From assembly GCF_002920535.1 (NCBI RefSeq), contig NZ_PQSS01000017.1:51045-115044 (forward strand): a stretch of DNA of 64,000 nucleotides, given 5' to 3'. Numbering within the stretch: position 1 is the stretch's first letter; each line of letters opens with the position of its first letter. Both the position numbers and the translations under genes were made by a program. Below the pieces are notes generated by a model, which had not been told where the DNA came from, made no database searches, and saw only the letters and a program-made list of their open reading frames with translations. Of this stretch, positions 43,325-51,997 are shown in pieces. The DNA comes from Streptomyces sp. Ru71 (lineage in GTDB: Bacteria > Actinomycetota > Actinomycetes > Streptomycetales > Streptomycetaceae).

Positions 43325-43696
43325 TCAGCGGGCGCCGGCCGGGGTCAGCGCCTCGGCGACCGCGCGGACACTGCGGGCGATGTGCTGCAACTGCATGACC
43401 TCGGCCGCGTACATCTTGATCGTGTGCTCGATGACCGACTCCGGCAGGCCGAGCCGGGGCAGGTCGGCGCGGGCGGTCTGCAGGGCCGTGCGGGCGACGC
43501 GGATCTCCTGCTGGACCTGGATCTGCGCATGGCGGGCGAGCAGCACCGGGTGCCGGATCAGGGCCGGGTAGCTGGCGTAGCGCGCCGGCACCAGCTCGCG
43601 CAGCCACCGCACGGCCGAGCGCTCCCAGTCGTAGGAGCCGGGGGTCTTCACCTGGCACGGCCAGTCCGGGCTGATGCGCGTCGTCGTCAGGGCCAT
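43325..43696 (-). CDS. Conserved actinobacterial protein of unknown function
   Basis: A 123-residue, mainly helical cytosolic protein (VQQEIRVARTALQTARADLP, then VIEHTIKMYAAEVMQLQHIA). Start ATG at 43696 has GGAAG 8 nt upstream. Codon use is typical. I recognise no domain. The upstream 299 bp (43697-43995) includes an unusually A/T-rich stretch and an RpiR-like dyad at 43900. Confidence 0.8.
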   Translation of the reverse strand: MALTTTRISPDWPCQVKTPGSYDWERSAVRWLRELVPARYASYPALIRHPVLLARHAQIQVQQEIRVARTALQTARADLPRLGLPESVIEHTIKMYAAEVMQLQHIARSVRAVAEALTPAGAR

Positions 43697-43899
43697 GGTC
43701 GTCGCTTCCGGCGTCGGGTGCGGTGTTCCGGGGAAGGGGAGGCGGCCCCGGCCTAGGGGATGACCGGGGCCACCACGGGCGCGCTCGCACAGGTGAGACG
43801 CCCGGCCGCGCCGCCCGTTCGCCGACGTGGGTAGGGGACGGCGGCCTGGGGGCGGGTACGACCTGGAGCAGTATTTATATATGCCGTCCGCTTTGCAAG

Positions 43900-43921
43900 G
43901 CGTATGAAAACATTCATGCGC
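43900..43921. promoter_or_regulatory. RpiR-like operator dyad
   Basis: GCGTATGAA and TTCATGCGC form a 9-bp inverted repeat with one mismatch around AACA. The TGAA-n4-TTCA core resembles sites reported for MurR/RpiR regulators, and an RpiR gene lies next door. It is preceded by an A/T-rich stretch (GTATTTATATATGCC), the most A/T-rich spot I noticed here. Confidence 0.5.
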
Positions 43922-43995
43922 GCTTTCCTACGGGTGGTCCCGCTGTGCACCGCTATGAGCTGTGCGCGGGGGCGACGCGGGCCCGCTCGGTCCCG

Positions 43996-44913
43996 TCAGT
44001 CCCGCAGGAAGAACTGGTACTCGTCGGCGACCTGCTCGTACTCCTCAAGCCGCGCCTGCGTCCGCTCGGGGCCGGCGTCCGTCATGGCCTGCAGCAGCGC
44101 GGCGGCCATCACGCCGGGTGCCGCGTAGGAGTCGAACACCAGCCGGGAGCCGGTCCCCGTGGCGAAGGTGACGTCGGCCTCGGCCACGACAGGGCCCAGC
44201 GCCAGGTCGGTGATCAGGGCCACCTTCAGCCCGGCCCGCCGCGCGACCCGTACGGCGGTGAGCGTCTCCTGCGCGTGCCGGGGCATGGAGAACGCCAGCA
44301 CCCAGGTGCCGCCGGCCTCCCGGGACTGCAGCAACGCGTCGTAGGCGACGCTGCCGCCCAGCGTCACCAGTCGTACGTCGGGGTGGATCCGGCGGGCCGC
44401 GTAGGCGAAGTACTCGGCGAGCGAGGCCGAGATGCGCAGTCCCAGCACCGTCAGCGGTGTCGACTCCGACAGGCTGCGGCCGACCTCGATCACCTGGTCG
44501 GGGTCGGCGAAGTCGCGCCGCAGGTTCTCCAGGTTCTCGATCTCGGCGTCGACGGCGGCCTGCAGCTCGTTGGCGCGGTTGTCCTCGGCCGGACCGCCGG
44601 CCAGCGTGCCGAGCGCGATCGCCTGCAGCCGCTCCCGTAGCGCGGGGTAACCGCTGAAGCCGACGGCGCCGGCGAACCGGGTCACCGACGGCTGGCTGAC
44701 GCCGACCCGGTCGGCGAGGTCGGTGATCGACAGAAAGGCGGCCTCGGTGATGTGCTCGATCAGGTACTGGGCGATGCGCCGCTGCCCCGGGGACAGCCGG
44801 GGTCTGTCGAAGAGCGTCCTGAGCTGGGAAGTCGGGGACGCCTCCGCCTCCGGGGCGGTCTTGCCCGAGGTGATCGCTGACGCCTGTGCGCGTGCCTGCT
44901 GCGGCGATGGCAC
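43996..44913 (-). CDS. MurR/RpiR-family transcriptional regulator
   Basis: A 305-residue regulator with an N-terminal HTH (about 35-105; FLSITDLADRVGVSQPSVTR) and a C-terminal SIS sugar-phosphate-binding domain (about 140-270; TPLTVLGLRISASLAEYFAY, then LVTLGGSVAYDALLQSR). SIS domains sense phosphorylated sugars. GTG at 44913 is preceded by AAAGGAGG at 7 nt; a GTG eight codons earlier lacks this. No sugar-catabolic operon is adjacent, so the target is unclear. Confidence 0.9.
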   Translation of the reverse strand: MPSPQQARAQASAITSGKTAPEAEASPTSQLRTLFDRPRLSPGQRRIAQYLIEHITEAAFLSITDLADRVGVSQPSVTRFAGAVGFSGYPALRERLQAIALGTLAGGPAEDNRANELQAAVDAEIENLENLRRDFADPDQVIEVGRSLSESTPLTVLGLRISASLAEYFAYAARRIHPDVRLVTLGGSVAYDALLQSREAGGTWVLAFSMPRHAQETLTAVRVARRAGLKVALITDLALGPVVAEADVTFATGTGSRLVFDSYAAPGVMAAALLQAMTDAGPERTQARLEEYEQVADEYQFFLRD

Positions 44914-45051
44914 CGGTGCGCCTCCTTTGTCTCCCACAGGGCCTCAACATAGCTCACTCACCGTGTCGAACAGGGCGGATGGATACCCCGGCGCCCGCCG
45001 GGAACCCGGCGCGGGACAAGATCCGCGACGACACGTCAGGAGCAGTGCGGC

Positions 45052-45243
45052 ATGACCGTCCCCGAGGAGAACCGGGCGAGGACCGGCACCACCGACGACA
45101 CCCTCAAGGCCGCGGGCGGCGCCCGGGAGGCGAAGGGGCCGAAGGAGCCGAACGAGACGAAGGACCGGGGCGCGAGCGGGCGGACCCTGCGGGAGGCCCT
45201 GGAGGAGGCCCAGGTGCGGCCGGACGACTTCGAGGAGAAGTGA
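45052..45243 (+). CDS. Small hydrophilic protein of unknown function
   Basis: A 63-residue, highly charged and probably disordered protein (EAKGPKEPNETKDRGASGRT, ending LEEAQVRPDDFEEK). CAGGAG lies 10 nt before the ATG. It is followed after 16 bp by the DUF3662 gene and probably shares its transcript. Confidence 0.65.
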   Translation: MTVPEENRARTGTTDDTLKAAGGAREAKGPKEPNETKDRGASGRTLREALEEAQVRPDDFEEK

Positions 45244-45259
45244 GGGGGGGAGCCGAGCC

Positions 45260-45658
45260 ATGGGAGCCCTCACCGGGCTGGAACGGGCCCTGGAGCAGCG
45301 CTGGGAGGCGCTGTGGGAGCGCGTCGTCGGCCGCGAGCCGGTCGAGCTCCTCGCGGCCCTGCGCCGCGAGTGCGACGAGCATGCCGTGGTGTGCAGCGAG
45401 AGTCTCGTCGTCGTGCCCAACGCCTACGACGTCGAACTCGACGCCTCCGTCCACGACGAGCTCACCCGCCACGGCAGCCGGATCGGCCAGGCCCTCACCG
45501 ACACCCTGATCCGGCACGCGGAACACCACGGCTACGCCTGGGCGGGCCCTCTCACCGTGCACATCACCCGCTCCCACGAGGTGCCCAACGGCCGCTACCG
45601 CATCGCGAGCACCGTGATGCGCCACGTGAGCGCGGAGGCCTTCGAGGCGGTCCGCTAG
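45260..45658 (+). CDS. DUF3662 (FhaA N-terminal-like) protein lacking an FHA domain
   Basis: A 132-residue protein corresponding to the N-terminal DUF3662 domain of FhaA (LERALEQRWEALWERVVGRE, then LVVVPNAYDVELDASVHDEL). In FhaA this domain is linked to an FHA phosphothreonine-binding module; here the chain stops after the first domain. ATG is preceded by a strong GGGGGGAG. It might act as a free-standing partner of a kinase pathway; that is inference. Confidence 0.85.
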   Translation: MGALTGLERALEQRWEALWERVVGREPVELLAALRRECDEHAVVCSESLVVVPNAYDVELDASVHDELTRHGSRIGQALTDTLIRHAEHHGYAWAGPLTVHITRSHEVPNGRYRIASTVMRHVSAEAFEAVR

Positions 45659-46207
45659 CGCCGGGGGCGCCGGATGCGGCGGGCCGGTGGGGGGGCCGGT
45701 GCTCGGCGCGGAGCGCGGGACGCGTCGCGCCGGCGTCGGCGCGTGTGTCGGCGGGGGCGCCGGTGCGGTGCGCCGGTGGAGGTGGGCTGTCGGCACCGAG
45801 GCGCGGGGGGCGTCGCGCCTGGGCCCGTCCGGCCGCCGGTTCCAGGCGTTCCGCCGGGGACCGCGTCGGCGTGCTTCCGGGGGCCGGAGACGAGTGGCGG
45901 CCTGCGGACCGTCTCTCCGCCGCGCTTGGCCGCCACGCCCCGTTGGCGGTGGCTTGCCCGCCTCCCAGCTGACGGAGGCGGCAGCGTCGGGCGACGCGGC
46001 ATGCCGGTGGGCCGGCAGTCGATGCGTGGCGGGATGTGCGGCAGGCGCCGGTCGACTGGCGGCGCGGGGCGCCGGCTGCCGTGCGCCGGTGGAGGACCGC
46101 TTACGGCGCGAAGGCGCGCGGGCGCCGCCCCTGGGCCCGTCCGGCCGCCGGTGACAAGCGGCCGTGGGACCGGGCGGGTCGCACGGCCTCCCCGGTCGCG
46201 GGGCAGC
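45659..46207. repeat. 549-bp gene-free region with 313-bp-spaced repeats
   Basis: GTGCGCCGGTGGAGG (45768 and 46081) and a 23-mer beginning CCTGGGCCCGTCCGGCCGCC (45818 and 46130) recur at 312-313 bp spacing. The frames across the region are GC-driven and lack start signals or family resemblance. I see no gene here. Confidence 0.55.
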
Positions 46208-47911
46208 TTATCGGCGGAAGATCGTGATGGAGTGGCCGACCTCCTCCACCGGGTGGCTGTCGGCCACCAGTTCGGCCAGTCGGCCACGGGCCTTGGCCAG
46301 GGCGGAGTCGGAGACCACCAGCAGGCCGTGCACCTGTTCGGGCGGGACCAGCCGTGGGTCCGGCGCGTGGATGCCGTAGGCCGACGGCACTCCGCTGCCC
46401 TTGTACACCAGCCACACCCGCTCACCGCGATGGCGCTCCCGCAGCCGCCGGGCGAGCCGGCCGAGGTCCTGGCCCCAGTCGACGTTGGAGTCGTGCAGCC
46501 GCAGATGGGTGCGCGCCGGACCGCCGAACGCCTCGTTGGAGTACGGCAGGTAGTACGGGAACGTCCGCAGCGAGCTGACGGCGACCCACAGCACCAGCAG
46601 CCAGGTCACCGTGGGCAGCCATCGCCACCGGACGGCGAGGGCGCAGCCCGCCGCGACCGCCAGGAACACCGGCACGAACAGCGCGTACCGGGTGCCGAGG
46701 TCGCGGGAACCCGTCATGGCCGCCGCCAGCAGCACGCCGGTGGGCGCCAGCAGATAGGCCGCCGCGGGCCGCAGCCGCCGCCGGGCGCACAGCGCGACCG
46801 CGCCCACGGCCCACAGCGCGAGCATGCCGAGCGGGGTCTTCACCAGCAGGGCGGCCGGCAGGTAGTACCAGAGCGAGCCGGTGTACAGCCGCCCGAACAA
46901 AAACCCCTGCCAGGGCTGGTTCTCGAAGGCGAACTGCATGCGCAGCCCGTCCCGGTACTCCAGCGGGAACGGCAGCAGCCGCACCAGCAGCCCCCGCAGC
47001 CCGTGCACCACCGGCACATGCTGCTCCGGCGCCCACCGCAGCCGCGGATCGACCACCAGATACGCCGCCCATACGACGGCCACCGCGGCCAGGGCCACGA
47101 CCCCCGCCCCGGCCGCCGCCCGCAGCAGCCGTTCCCGCCGCCGCCCGGCCACGCACGCGTGCCGGGCCGACACCGCCGCCAGCGCCAGCAGCACCGGCAC
47201 GGCCGGCAGCGCGGCCGCCTTGGTCGCCAGCGCAGCGCCCAGCGCCGCCCCGGCGAGCGGCAGGTGGCGCGTGGGCCGCAGCCGGGCCCGCCACAGCAGC
47301 CACACCGACGTCAGCAGGAAACCTGCCGCTGGCACGTCGAGCGTGGCGAGGGACCCGTGGGCGATGACGTCCGGCGAGAAGGCGTACAGCGCGAGCGCCA
47401 CGAGCCCGGCCGCCGGCCCGGCGAGATCCCGGGCGAAGGCCCACACCACCAGTCCGAACAGCAGCGTCAGCACGATCACCGGCAGCCGCGCCCAGAACAT
47501 CACCCGCCACGGATCGTTCCCCGAGCCGTACAGCAGGTGCTGCCCGATCCGCTGCTGGTTCCCCGTGAAGGAGGCGTCGTAGCGGGGCCCGGCGGCGGCC
47601 ACCCCCGTGGCGATCACCAGTTTGCCGAGCGGCGGATGCTCGGGATTGACGCGCAGGCTGTGCTCGTGCAGGTACACGGCCGCGGCACCGACGTAGACGG
47701 GTTCGTCGACGGTCGGCGTCTGCTGCACCGCGGCGGTCACCATGGCCACGGCCATCTGCCCCAGCAGCACCACGACGAGCAGCGGCACCACCCACCGCCG
47801 CCGGGCCCCGACCGACCACGTCGGGACGCTCCGAGGCCCCGCCACCGGGCGCCGCTGCGCCAGACCTTCCGCCACGCCCAGGGGTACGGCCCGCGGCGGG
47901 CCCCGGTTCAC
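46208..47911 (-). CDS. PMT/ArnT-like membrane glycosyltransferase
   Basis: A 567-residue GT-C protein with about twelve membrane helices. The first extracytoplasmic loop holds the acidic motif QQTPTVDEPVYVGAA and NPEHPPLGKLVIATGV, typical of protein-mannosyltransferase and ArnT-like enzymes that use polyprenyl-phosphate sugars. A soluble C-terminal domain follows (LHDSNVDWGQDLGRLARRL). GTG at 47911 lies 6 bp after the kinase stop codon and lacks its own strong ribosome binding site, implying coupling. Confidence 0.85.
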   Translation of the reverse strand: MNRGPPRAVPLGVAEGLAQRRPVAGPRSVPTWSVGARRRWVVPLLVVVLLGQMAVAMVTAAVQQTPTVDEPVYVGAAAVYLHEHSLRVNPEHPPLGKLVIATGVAAAGPRYDASFTGNQQRIGQHLLYGSGNDPWRVMFWARLPVIVLTLLFGLVVWAFARDLAGPAAGLVALALYAFSPDVIAHGSLATLDVPAAGFLLTSVWLLWRARLRPTRHLPLAGAALGAALATKAAALPAVPVLLALAAVSARHACVAGRRRERLLRAAAGAGVVALAAVAVVWAAYLVVDPRLRWAPEQHVPVVHGLRGLLVRLLPFPLEYRDGLRMQFAFENQPWQGFLFGRLYTGSLWYYLPAALLVKTPLGMLALWAVGAVALCARRRLRPAAAYLLAPTGVLLAAAMTGSRDLGTRYALFVPVFLAVAAGCALAVRWRWLPTVTWLLVLWVAVSSLRTFPYYLPYSNEAFGGPARTHLRLHDSNVDWGQDLGRLARRLRERHRGERVWLVYKGSGVPSAYGIHAPDPRLVPPEQVHGLLVVSDSALAKARGRLAELVADSHPVEEVGHSITIFRR

Positions 47912-47917
47912 CCGTGG

Positions 47918-48589
47918 TCAGCCGCGCGCGATCACCGACGTGTCCGGCAGGGCCAGGGAGACCACCGGCACCACGAGGTCGGCCCGCCCCCGGGTCGTCG
48001 CCACCAGGTCGGCGTTGCGCTGGTCCGTGCCCCGGACCCATGCCACCGCCTCCTCGTGCCCCTTGCCGAACTCCTCGTGGCGGGCGACCAGACGCCGTAC
48101 CCGCTCCGCCTCGGGCAGCTCGCAGAACCAGACCTCGTCCAGCGCCGCCCGCACCCGGGACCACGCGCCGCTGTCCAGCAGCAGGTAGTTGCCCTCCGTC
48201 ACCACCAGGCGGGCGGCCGGCGGGACGGGGATCGCACCGGCGAGGGGCTGCTCCAGCACGCGCTCGAAGCCCGGCGCGTACACGACGTCCCCGGTGTCCT
48301 CCCGCAGCCGCCGCAGCAGGGCCGCGTACCCGGCCGCGTCGAAGGTGTCGGGGGCGCCCTTGCGGTCCCGGCGGCCGAGCCGGTCCAGTTCCGCGTCGGC
48401 GAGGTGGAAGCCGTCCATGGGCACCTGCACGGCCCATGGCTCGCCCTCGCCGTTCAGCGCCCGTACCAGGTGCTCGGCGAGGGTGCTCTTGCCCGAGCCG
48501 GGGCTGCCGGCGATGCCGAGGACGGCGCGCGTGGAGGAGGCGCGGACCAGGGCCCGGGCACGTGTCAGCAGTTCGTCGAAGGTCGGCAC
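47918..48589 (-). CDS. P-loop nucleoside/pantothenate kinase-like protein
   Basis: A 223-residue kinase with Walker A GIAGSPGSGKST (near residue 30), a substrate loop VPMDGFHLADAEL and Walker B RLVVTEGNYLLLD. The fold is that of uridine kinase, phosphoribulokinase and CoaA; the phosphate acceptor is unknown. GTG at 48589 lacks a Shine-Dalgarno and CAGACT lies 7 nt upstream, so it may be leaderless. It probably heads an operon with the glycosyltransferase. Confidence 0.88.
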   Translation of the reverse strand: MPTFDELLTRARALVRASSTRAVLGIAGSPGSGKSTLAEHLVRALNGEGEPWAVQVPMDGFHLADAELDRLGRRDRKGAPDTFDAAGYAALLRRLREDTGDVVYAPGFERVLEQPLAGAIPVPPAARLVVTEGNYLLLDSGAWSRVRAALDEVWFCELPEAERVRRLVARHEEFGKGHEEAVAWVRGTDQRNADLVATTRGRADLVVPVVSLALPDTSVIARG

Positions 48590-48673
48590 GCAGCCGAGTC
48601 TGCCATTCGCCGAAATCGCGCCGTGTGGCGTGTGCCACCCCGTAGGAGCCGCCGAGTGGGGAACGGTGAGGGT

Positions 48674-49414
48674 ATGACGACGGATCTCGGTCTGCCCGAA
48701 GACATCCAGGCCTGCCTCTTCGACCTCGACGGGGTCGTCACCAAGACGGCCGTGGTGCACGCGGCCGCCTGGAAGGAGACGTTCGACGCGTTCCTGCGAC
48801 AGCGGCAGGGCGCGGACGCCGAGCCGTTCAGCGACGACGACTACGACCAGTACGTCGACGGGCGGCCCCGCGCCGACGGGGTGCGCACCTTCCTCGCCTC
48901 CCGGGGCATCCAGCTGCCGGAGGGCGGGCCGGACGACCCGCCGCACGCGGCGACCGTGCACGGCCTCGGCAACCGCAAGAACGAGCTGCTGCTTGAGAAG
49001 ATCCGCACCCAGGGCGTCGAGGCGTACGAGGGCACGCTGCGCTACATCGAGGCGGTACGCGGGCGGGGCCTGGCCACCGCCATCGTCTCGTCCAGCGCCA
49101 ACACCCGGGACGTACTGAAGTCCATCGACGCCGAGAAACTCTTCGACGTACGGATCGACGGGGTCGTCGCCGCGGAGCGCGGCCTGCCGGGCAAGCCGCA
49201 CCCCGACACCTTCCTCGCCGCGGCCGCCGACCTCGGCGTCGAGGCGGGCCGTGCCGCCGTCTTCGAGGACGCCCTGGCCGGCATGGACGCCGGGCGTGCG
49301 GGCAGGTTCGGCTACGTCGTCGGTGTCGACCGCGTCGGCCAGACCGACGCGCTGTACGCGCACGGCGCGGACCGGGTCGTCAAGGACCTCGCGGAGCTGG
49401 GAGGGCAGGCGTGA
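48674..49414 (+). CDS. Beta-phosphoglucomutase-family HAD phosphatase/mutase
   Basis: A 246-residue HAD enzyme. Motif I is LFDLDGVVTKTAVVHAAAWK, motif II VSSSANT, motif III GLPGKPHPDTF and motif IV VFEDALAGMDAG. The DxDGV pattern and cap position match beta-phosphoglucomutase, which converts beta-glucose 1-phosphate to glucose 6-phosphate. Its stop overlaps the GTG of the GH65 gene (GTGA), the classic pairing with a disaccharide phosphorylase. Confidence 0.92.
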   Translation: MTTDLGLPEDIQACLFDLDGVVTKTAVVHAAAWKETFDAFLRQRQGADAEPFSDDDYDQYVDGRPRADGVRTFLASRGIQLPEGGPDDPPHAATVHGLGNRKNELLLEKIRTQGVEAYEGTLRYIEAVRGRGLATAIVSSSANTRDVLKSIDAEKLFDVRIDGVVAAERGLPGKPHPDTFLAAAADLGVEAGRAAVFEDALAGMDAGRAGRFGYVVGVDRVGQTDALYAHGADRVVKDLAELGGQA

Positions 49415-51753
49415 TCACCGAACGGTCGTACACCGTCGAACCGTGGGCCGTCCGCGAGACCTCCCTCGACCTGGACCTGCTCGCGCAGAGCGAGTCCGTC
49501 TTCGCCCTGTCCAACGGCCATGTCGGCTGGCGCGGCAACCTCGACGAGGGCGAGCCGCACGGCCTGCCCGGCGCCTACCTCAACGGCGTGTACGAGCTGC
49601 ACCCGCTGCCGTACGCCGAGGCCGGCTACGGCTACCCGGAGTCCGGGCAGACGGCGATCAACGTCACCAACGGCAAGGTGCTGCGCCTCCTCGTCGACGA
49701 CGAGCCCTTCGACCTGCGCTACGGCCGGCTCGTCGCGCACGAGCGGAAGCTGGACCTGCGCCGGGGCGTGCTGGAACGCGTCTGCGAATGGACCTCCCCG
49801 GCCGGCACCACCGTCCGGGTGCGCTCCACGCGGCTGGTCTCCCTCACCCAGCGGGCCGTCGCCGCCGTCGCCTACGAGGTCGAGCCGGTGGGCAGCCGGG
49901 CCCGCGTGGTGATCCAGTCGGAGCTGGTCACCAACGAGAGCCTGCCCGACCCGAACGGTGACCCGCGTGCCGCGCGCGCCCTGAAGTCGCCGCTGGAGCC
50001 GGAGGAGGACATGGCGGTGGGCCCCCGGCTGCGGCTGGTGCACCGCACCCGGCGCAGCGGTCTGCGCGTCGCGGTGGCCGCCGACCACCGCGTCGAGGGG
50101 CCCGAGCGCACCGTCACCAGCAGCGAGTCCAACGTCGACGTGGCCCGCTTCACCGTCACCTCCGTGCTGGAGCCGGGGCAGCGGCTGCGGGTGGAGAAGC
50201 TCGTCGCGCACGGCTGGTCCGGCGCCCGCTCCCGGCCGGCGATGAGCGACCAGGTGGAGGCCGCGCTCGCCGCCGCCGACCACAGCGGCTGGCAGGGCCT
50301 GCTGGACGACCAGCGGGCCTATCTCGACGACTTCTGGGACGTCGCCGACGTCGAGGTCGACGGCGACGAGGAGATCCAGCAGGCCGTCCGCTTCGCCCTC
50401 TTCCACGTCCTGGAGGCCGGCGCGCGCGCCGAGCAGCGCGCCATCCCCGCCAAGGGCCTGACCGGCTCCGGCTACGACGGGCACGCCTTCTGGGACACCG
50501 AGATGTTCGTGCTGCCGCTGCTGACCTACACCGCGCCCGGCGCCGTCTCCGAGGCGCTGCGCTGGCGGCAGAACACCCTGGACGCGGCCCGCGAGCGCGC
50601 CGCCCAGCTCGGCCTGCGCGGCGCCGCGTTCCCCTGGCGCACCATCGAGGGCCAGGAGGGCTCCGCGTACTGGCCGGCCGGCACCGCCGCCTTCCACGTC
50701 AACGCCGACATCGCGGACGCCGTCGTGCGGTACGTGGCGGCCACCGGCGACGTCGCCTTCGAACGCGAGACCGGCCTCGAACTCCTCGTGGAGACCGCCC
50801 GGCTGTGGCGCTCCCTCGGCCACCACGACCACGCCGGCGCCTTCCACATCGACGGCGTCACCGGGCCCGACGAGTACAGCGCGGTCTGCGACGACAACAC
50901 CTACACCAACCTCATGGCCCGGCAGAACCTGCTGACGGCCGCCGACGCCGCCGAACGCCACCCCGAGCAGGCCGCCCGCCTCGGCGTGGACGACGAGGAG
51001 ACCGCCGCCTGGCGCGACGCCGCCGCGGCCATGAACATCCCCTACAACGCCGAGCTCGGGGTGCACGAGCAGCATGCGGGATTCACCCGCTACCAGCGCT
51101 GGGACTTCGCCGGCACCCGCGCCGACCAGTACCCGCTGATGCTGCACTTCCCCTACTTCGACCTGTACCGCAAGCAGGTGATCAAGCAGGCGGACCTGGT
51201 GCTGGCCATGTACACCTGCGACAGCTTCTTCGACGAGGAGCACATCGCCCGCAACTTCGCCTACTACGAGCCACTGACGGTGCGGGACTCCTCGCTCTCG
51301 GCGTGCGTGCAGGCCGTCGTCGCCGCGCGGGCCGGCCATCTGCGCCTCGCCTACGACTACACGGCCGAGGCCGCGCTGATGGACCTGGCCGACCTGGAGC
51401 ACAACACCCGCGACGGGCTGCACATCGCCTCCCTCGCCGGCACCTGGACGGCCCTGGTCGCCGGCTTCGGCGGCATGCGGCGCGACGGCGACAGCCTGCG
51501 CTTCGCCCCCCGCCTGCCGGAGCGGTTCAGCCGGCTCGCCTTCCGGCTGCGGCTGCGCGGGAGCTGTCTGCGCGTGGAGATCGGCCCGGACAAGGCCGTC
51601 TACACGCTGCTGTCCGGACCGCCGCTGACGCTCCGCCACCACGGCGAGCAGGTGACCCTGACCACCGACACCCCCGCCGTGCGCCCCGTCCCGCCCGCCC
51701 CGCAGCGCCCGGAACCGCAGCAGCCCCCGCACCGGGTCCCGAACGCGCGCTGA
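49411..51753 (+). CDS. GH65 disaccharide phosphorylase-like enzyme
   Basis: A 780-residue cytosolic enzyme. The N-terminal super-beta-sandwich covers about residues 10-290 and the (alpha/alpha)6 barrel about 320-700. The general acid Glu lies in GVTGPDEYSAV, and the substrate region includes YDGHAFWDTEMFVLPLL. GH65 enzymes phosphorolyse trehalose, maltose, kojibiose or nigerose to beta-glucose 1-phosphate, which the upstream mutase would use. The specific sugar cannot be told by eye. A Pro-rich tail (~30 residues) is unusual. The GTG start overlaps the upstream stop. Confidence 0.93.
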   Translation: MITERSYTVEPWAVRETSLDLDLLAQSESVFALSNGHVGWRGNLDEGEPHGLPGAYLNGVYELHPLPYAEAGYGYPESGQTAINVTNGKVLRLLVDDEPFDLRYGRLVAHERKLDLRRGVLERVCEWTSPAGTTVRVRSTRLVSLTQRAVAAVAYEVEPVGSRARVVIQSELVTNESLPDPNGDPRAARALKSPLEPEEDMAVGPRLRLVHRTRRSGLRVAVAADHRVEGPERTVTSSESNVDVARFTVTSVLEPGQRLRVEKLVAHGWSGARSRPAMSDQVEAALAAADHSGWQGLLDDQRAYLDDFWDVADVEVDGDEEIQQAVRFALFHVLEAGARAEQRAIPAKGLTGSGYDGHAFWDTEMFVLPLLTYTAPGAVSEALRWRQNTLDAARERAAQLGLRGAAFPWRTIEGQEGSAYWPAGTAAFHVNADIADAVVRYVAATGDVAFERETGLELLVETARLWRSLGHHDHAGAFHIDGVTGPDEYSAVCDDNTYTNLMARQNLLTAADAAERHPEQAARLGVDDEETAAWRDAAAAMNIPYNAELGVHEQHAGFTRYQRWDFAGTRADQYPLMLHFPYFDLYRKQVIKQADLVLAMYTCDSFFDEEHIARNFAYYEPLTVRDSSLSACVQAVVAARAGHLRLAYDYTAEAALMDLADLEHNTRDGLHIASLAGTWTALVAGFGGMRRDGDSLRFAPRLPERFSRLAFRLRLRGSCLRVEIGPDKAVYTLLSGPPLTLRHHGEQVTLTTDTPAVRPVPPAPQRPEPQQPPHRVPNAR

Positions 51754-51997
51754 GGGCACGGGGCCGTGCGCTGCGCCGTGGAAGAGCCTGGGCCGCCCGG
51801 TGGCCCGGGAAGAGCCTGGGCCGTGTGATGGTCCCGGGTCGCCCGGCGGGCCCGGGGAGGAGCGCGTCGACCGCTCGGCCCATCCCGCCGGGCCGCGGAC
51901 GGCGGCGCCGGTTACGTTGGCGCTGATCACCGCACGCGCGGAGCCGGCCGGCGCCCTCCGTACGCGGTCCCCAGCCACCGCAGGGAGGGGCCGGCCC

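Noticed and set aside
45674..48673. A very long open frame leading into the HAD gene
   Set aside because: The first ~1000 codons are the antisense of the glycosyltransferase and kinase genes. The HAD fold starts exactly at ATG 48674.
51780..51823. 28-bp-period direct repeat GGAAGAGCCTGGGCCG
   Set aside because: Only two copies in a short intergenic gap with no dyad or promoter elements. Noted within the neighbouring gene entry but not treated as functional.
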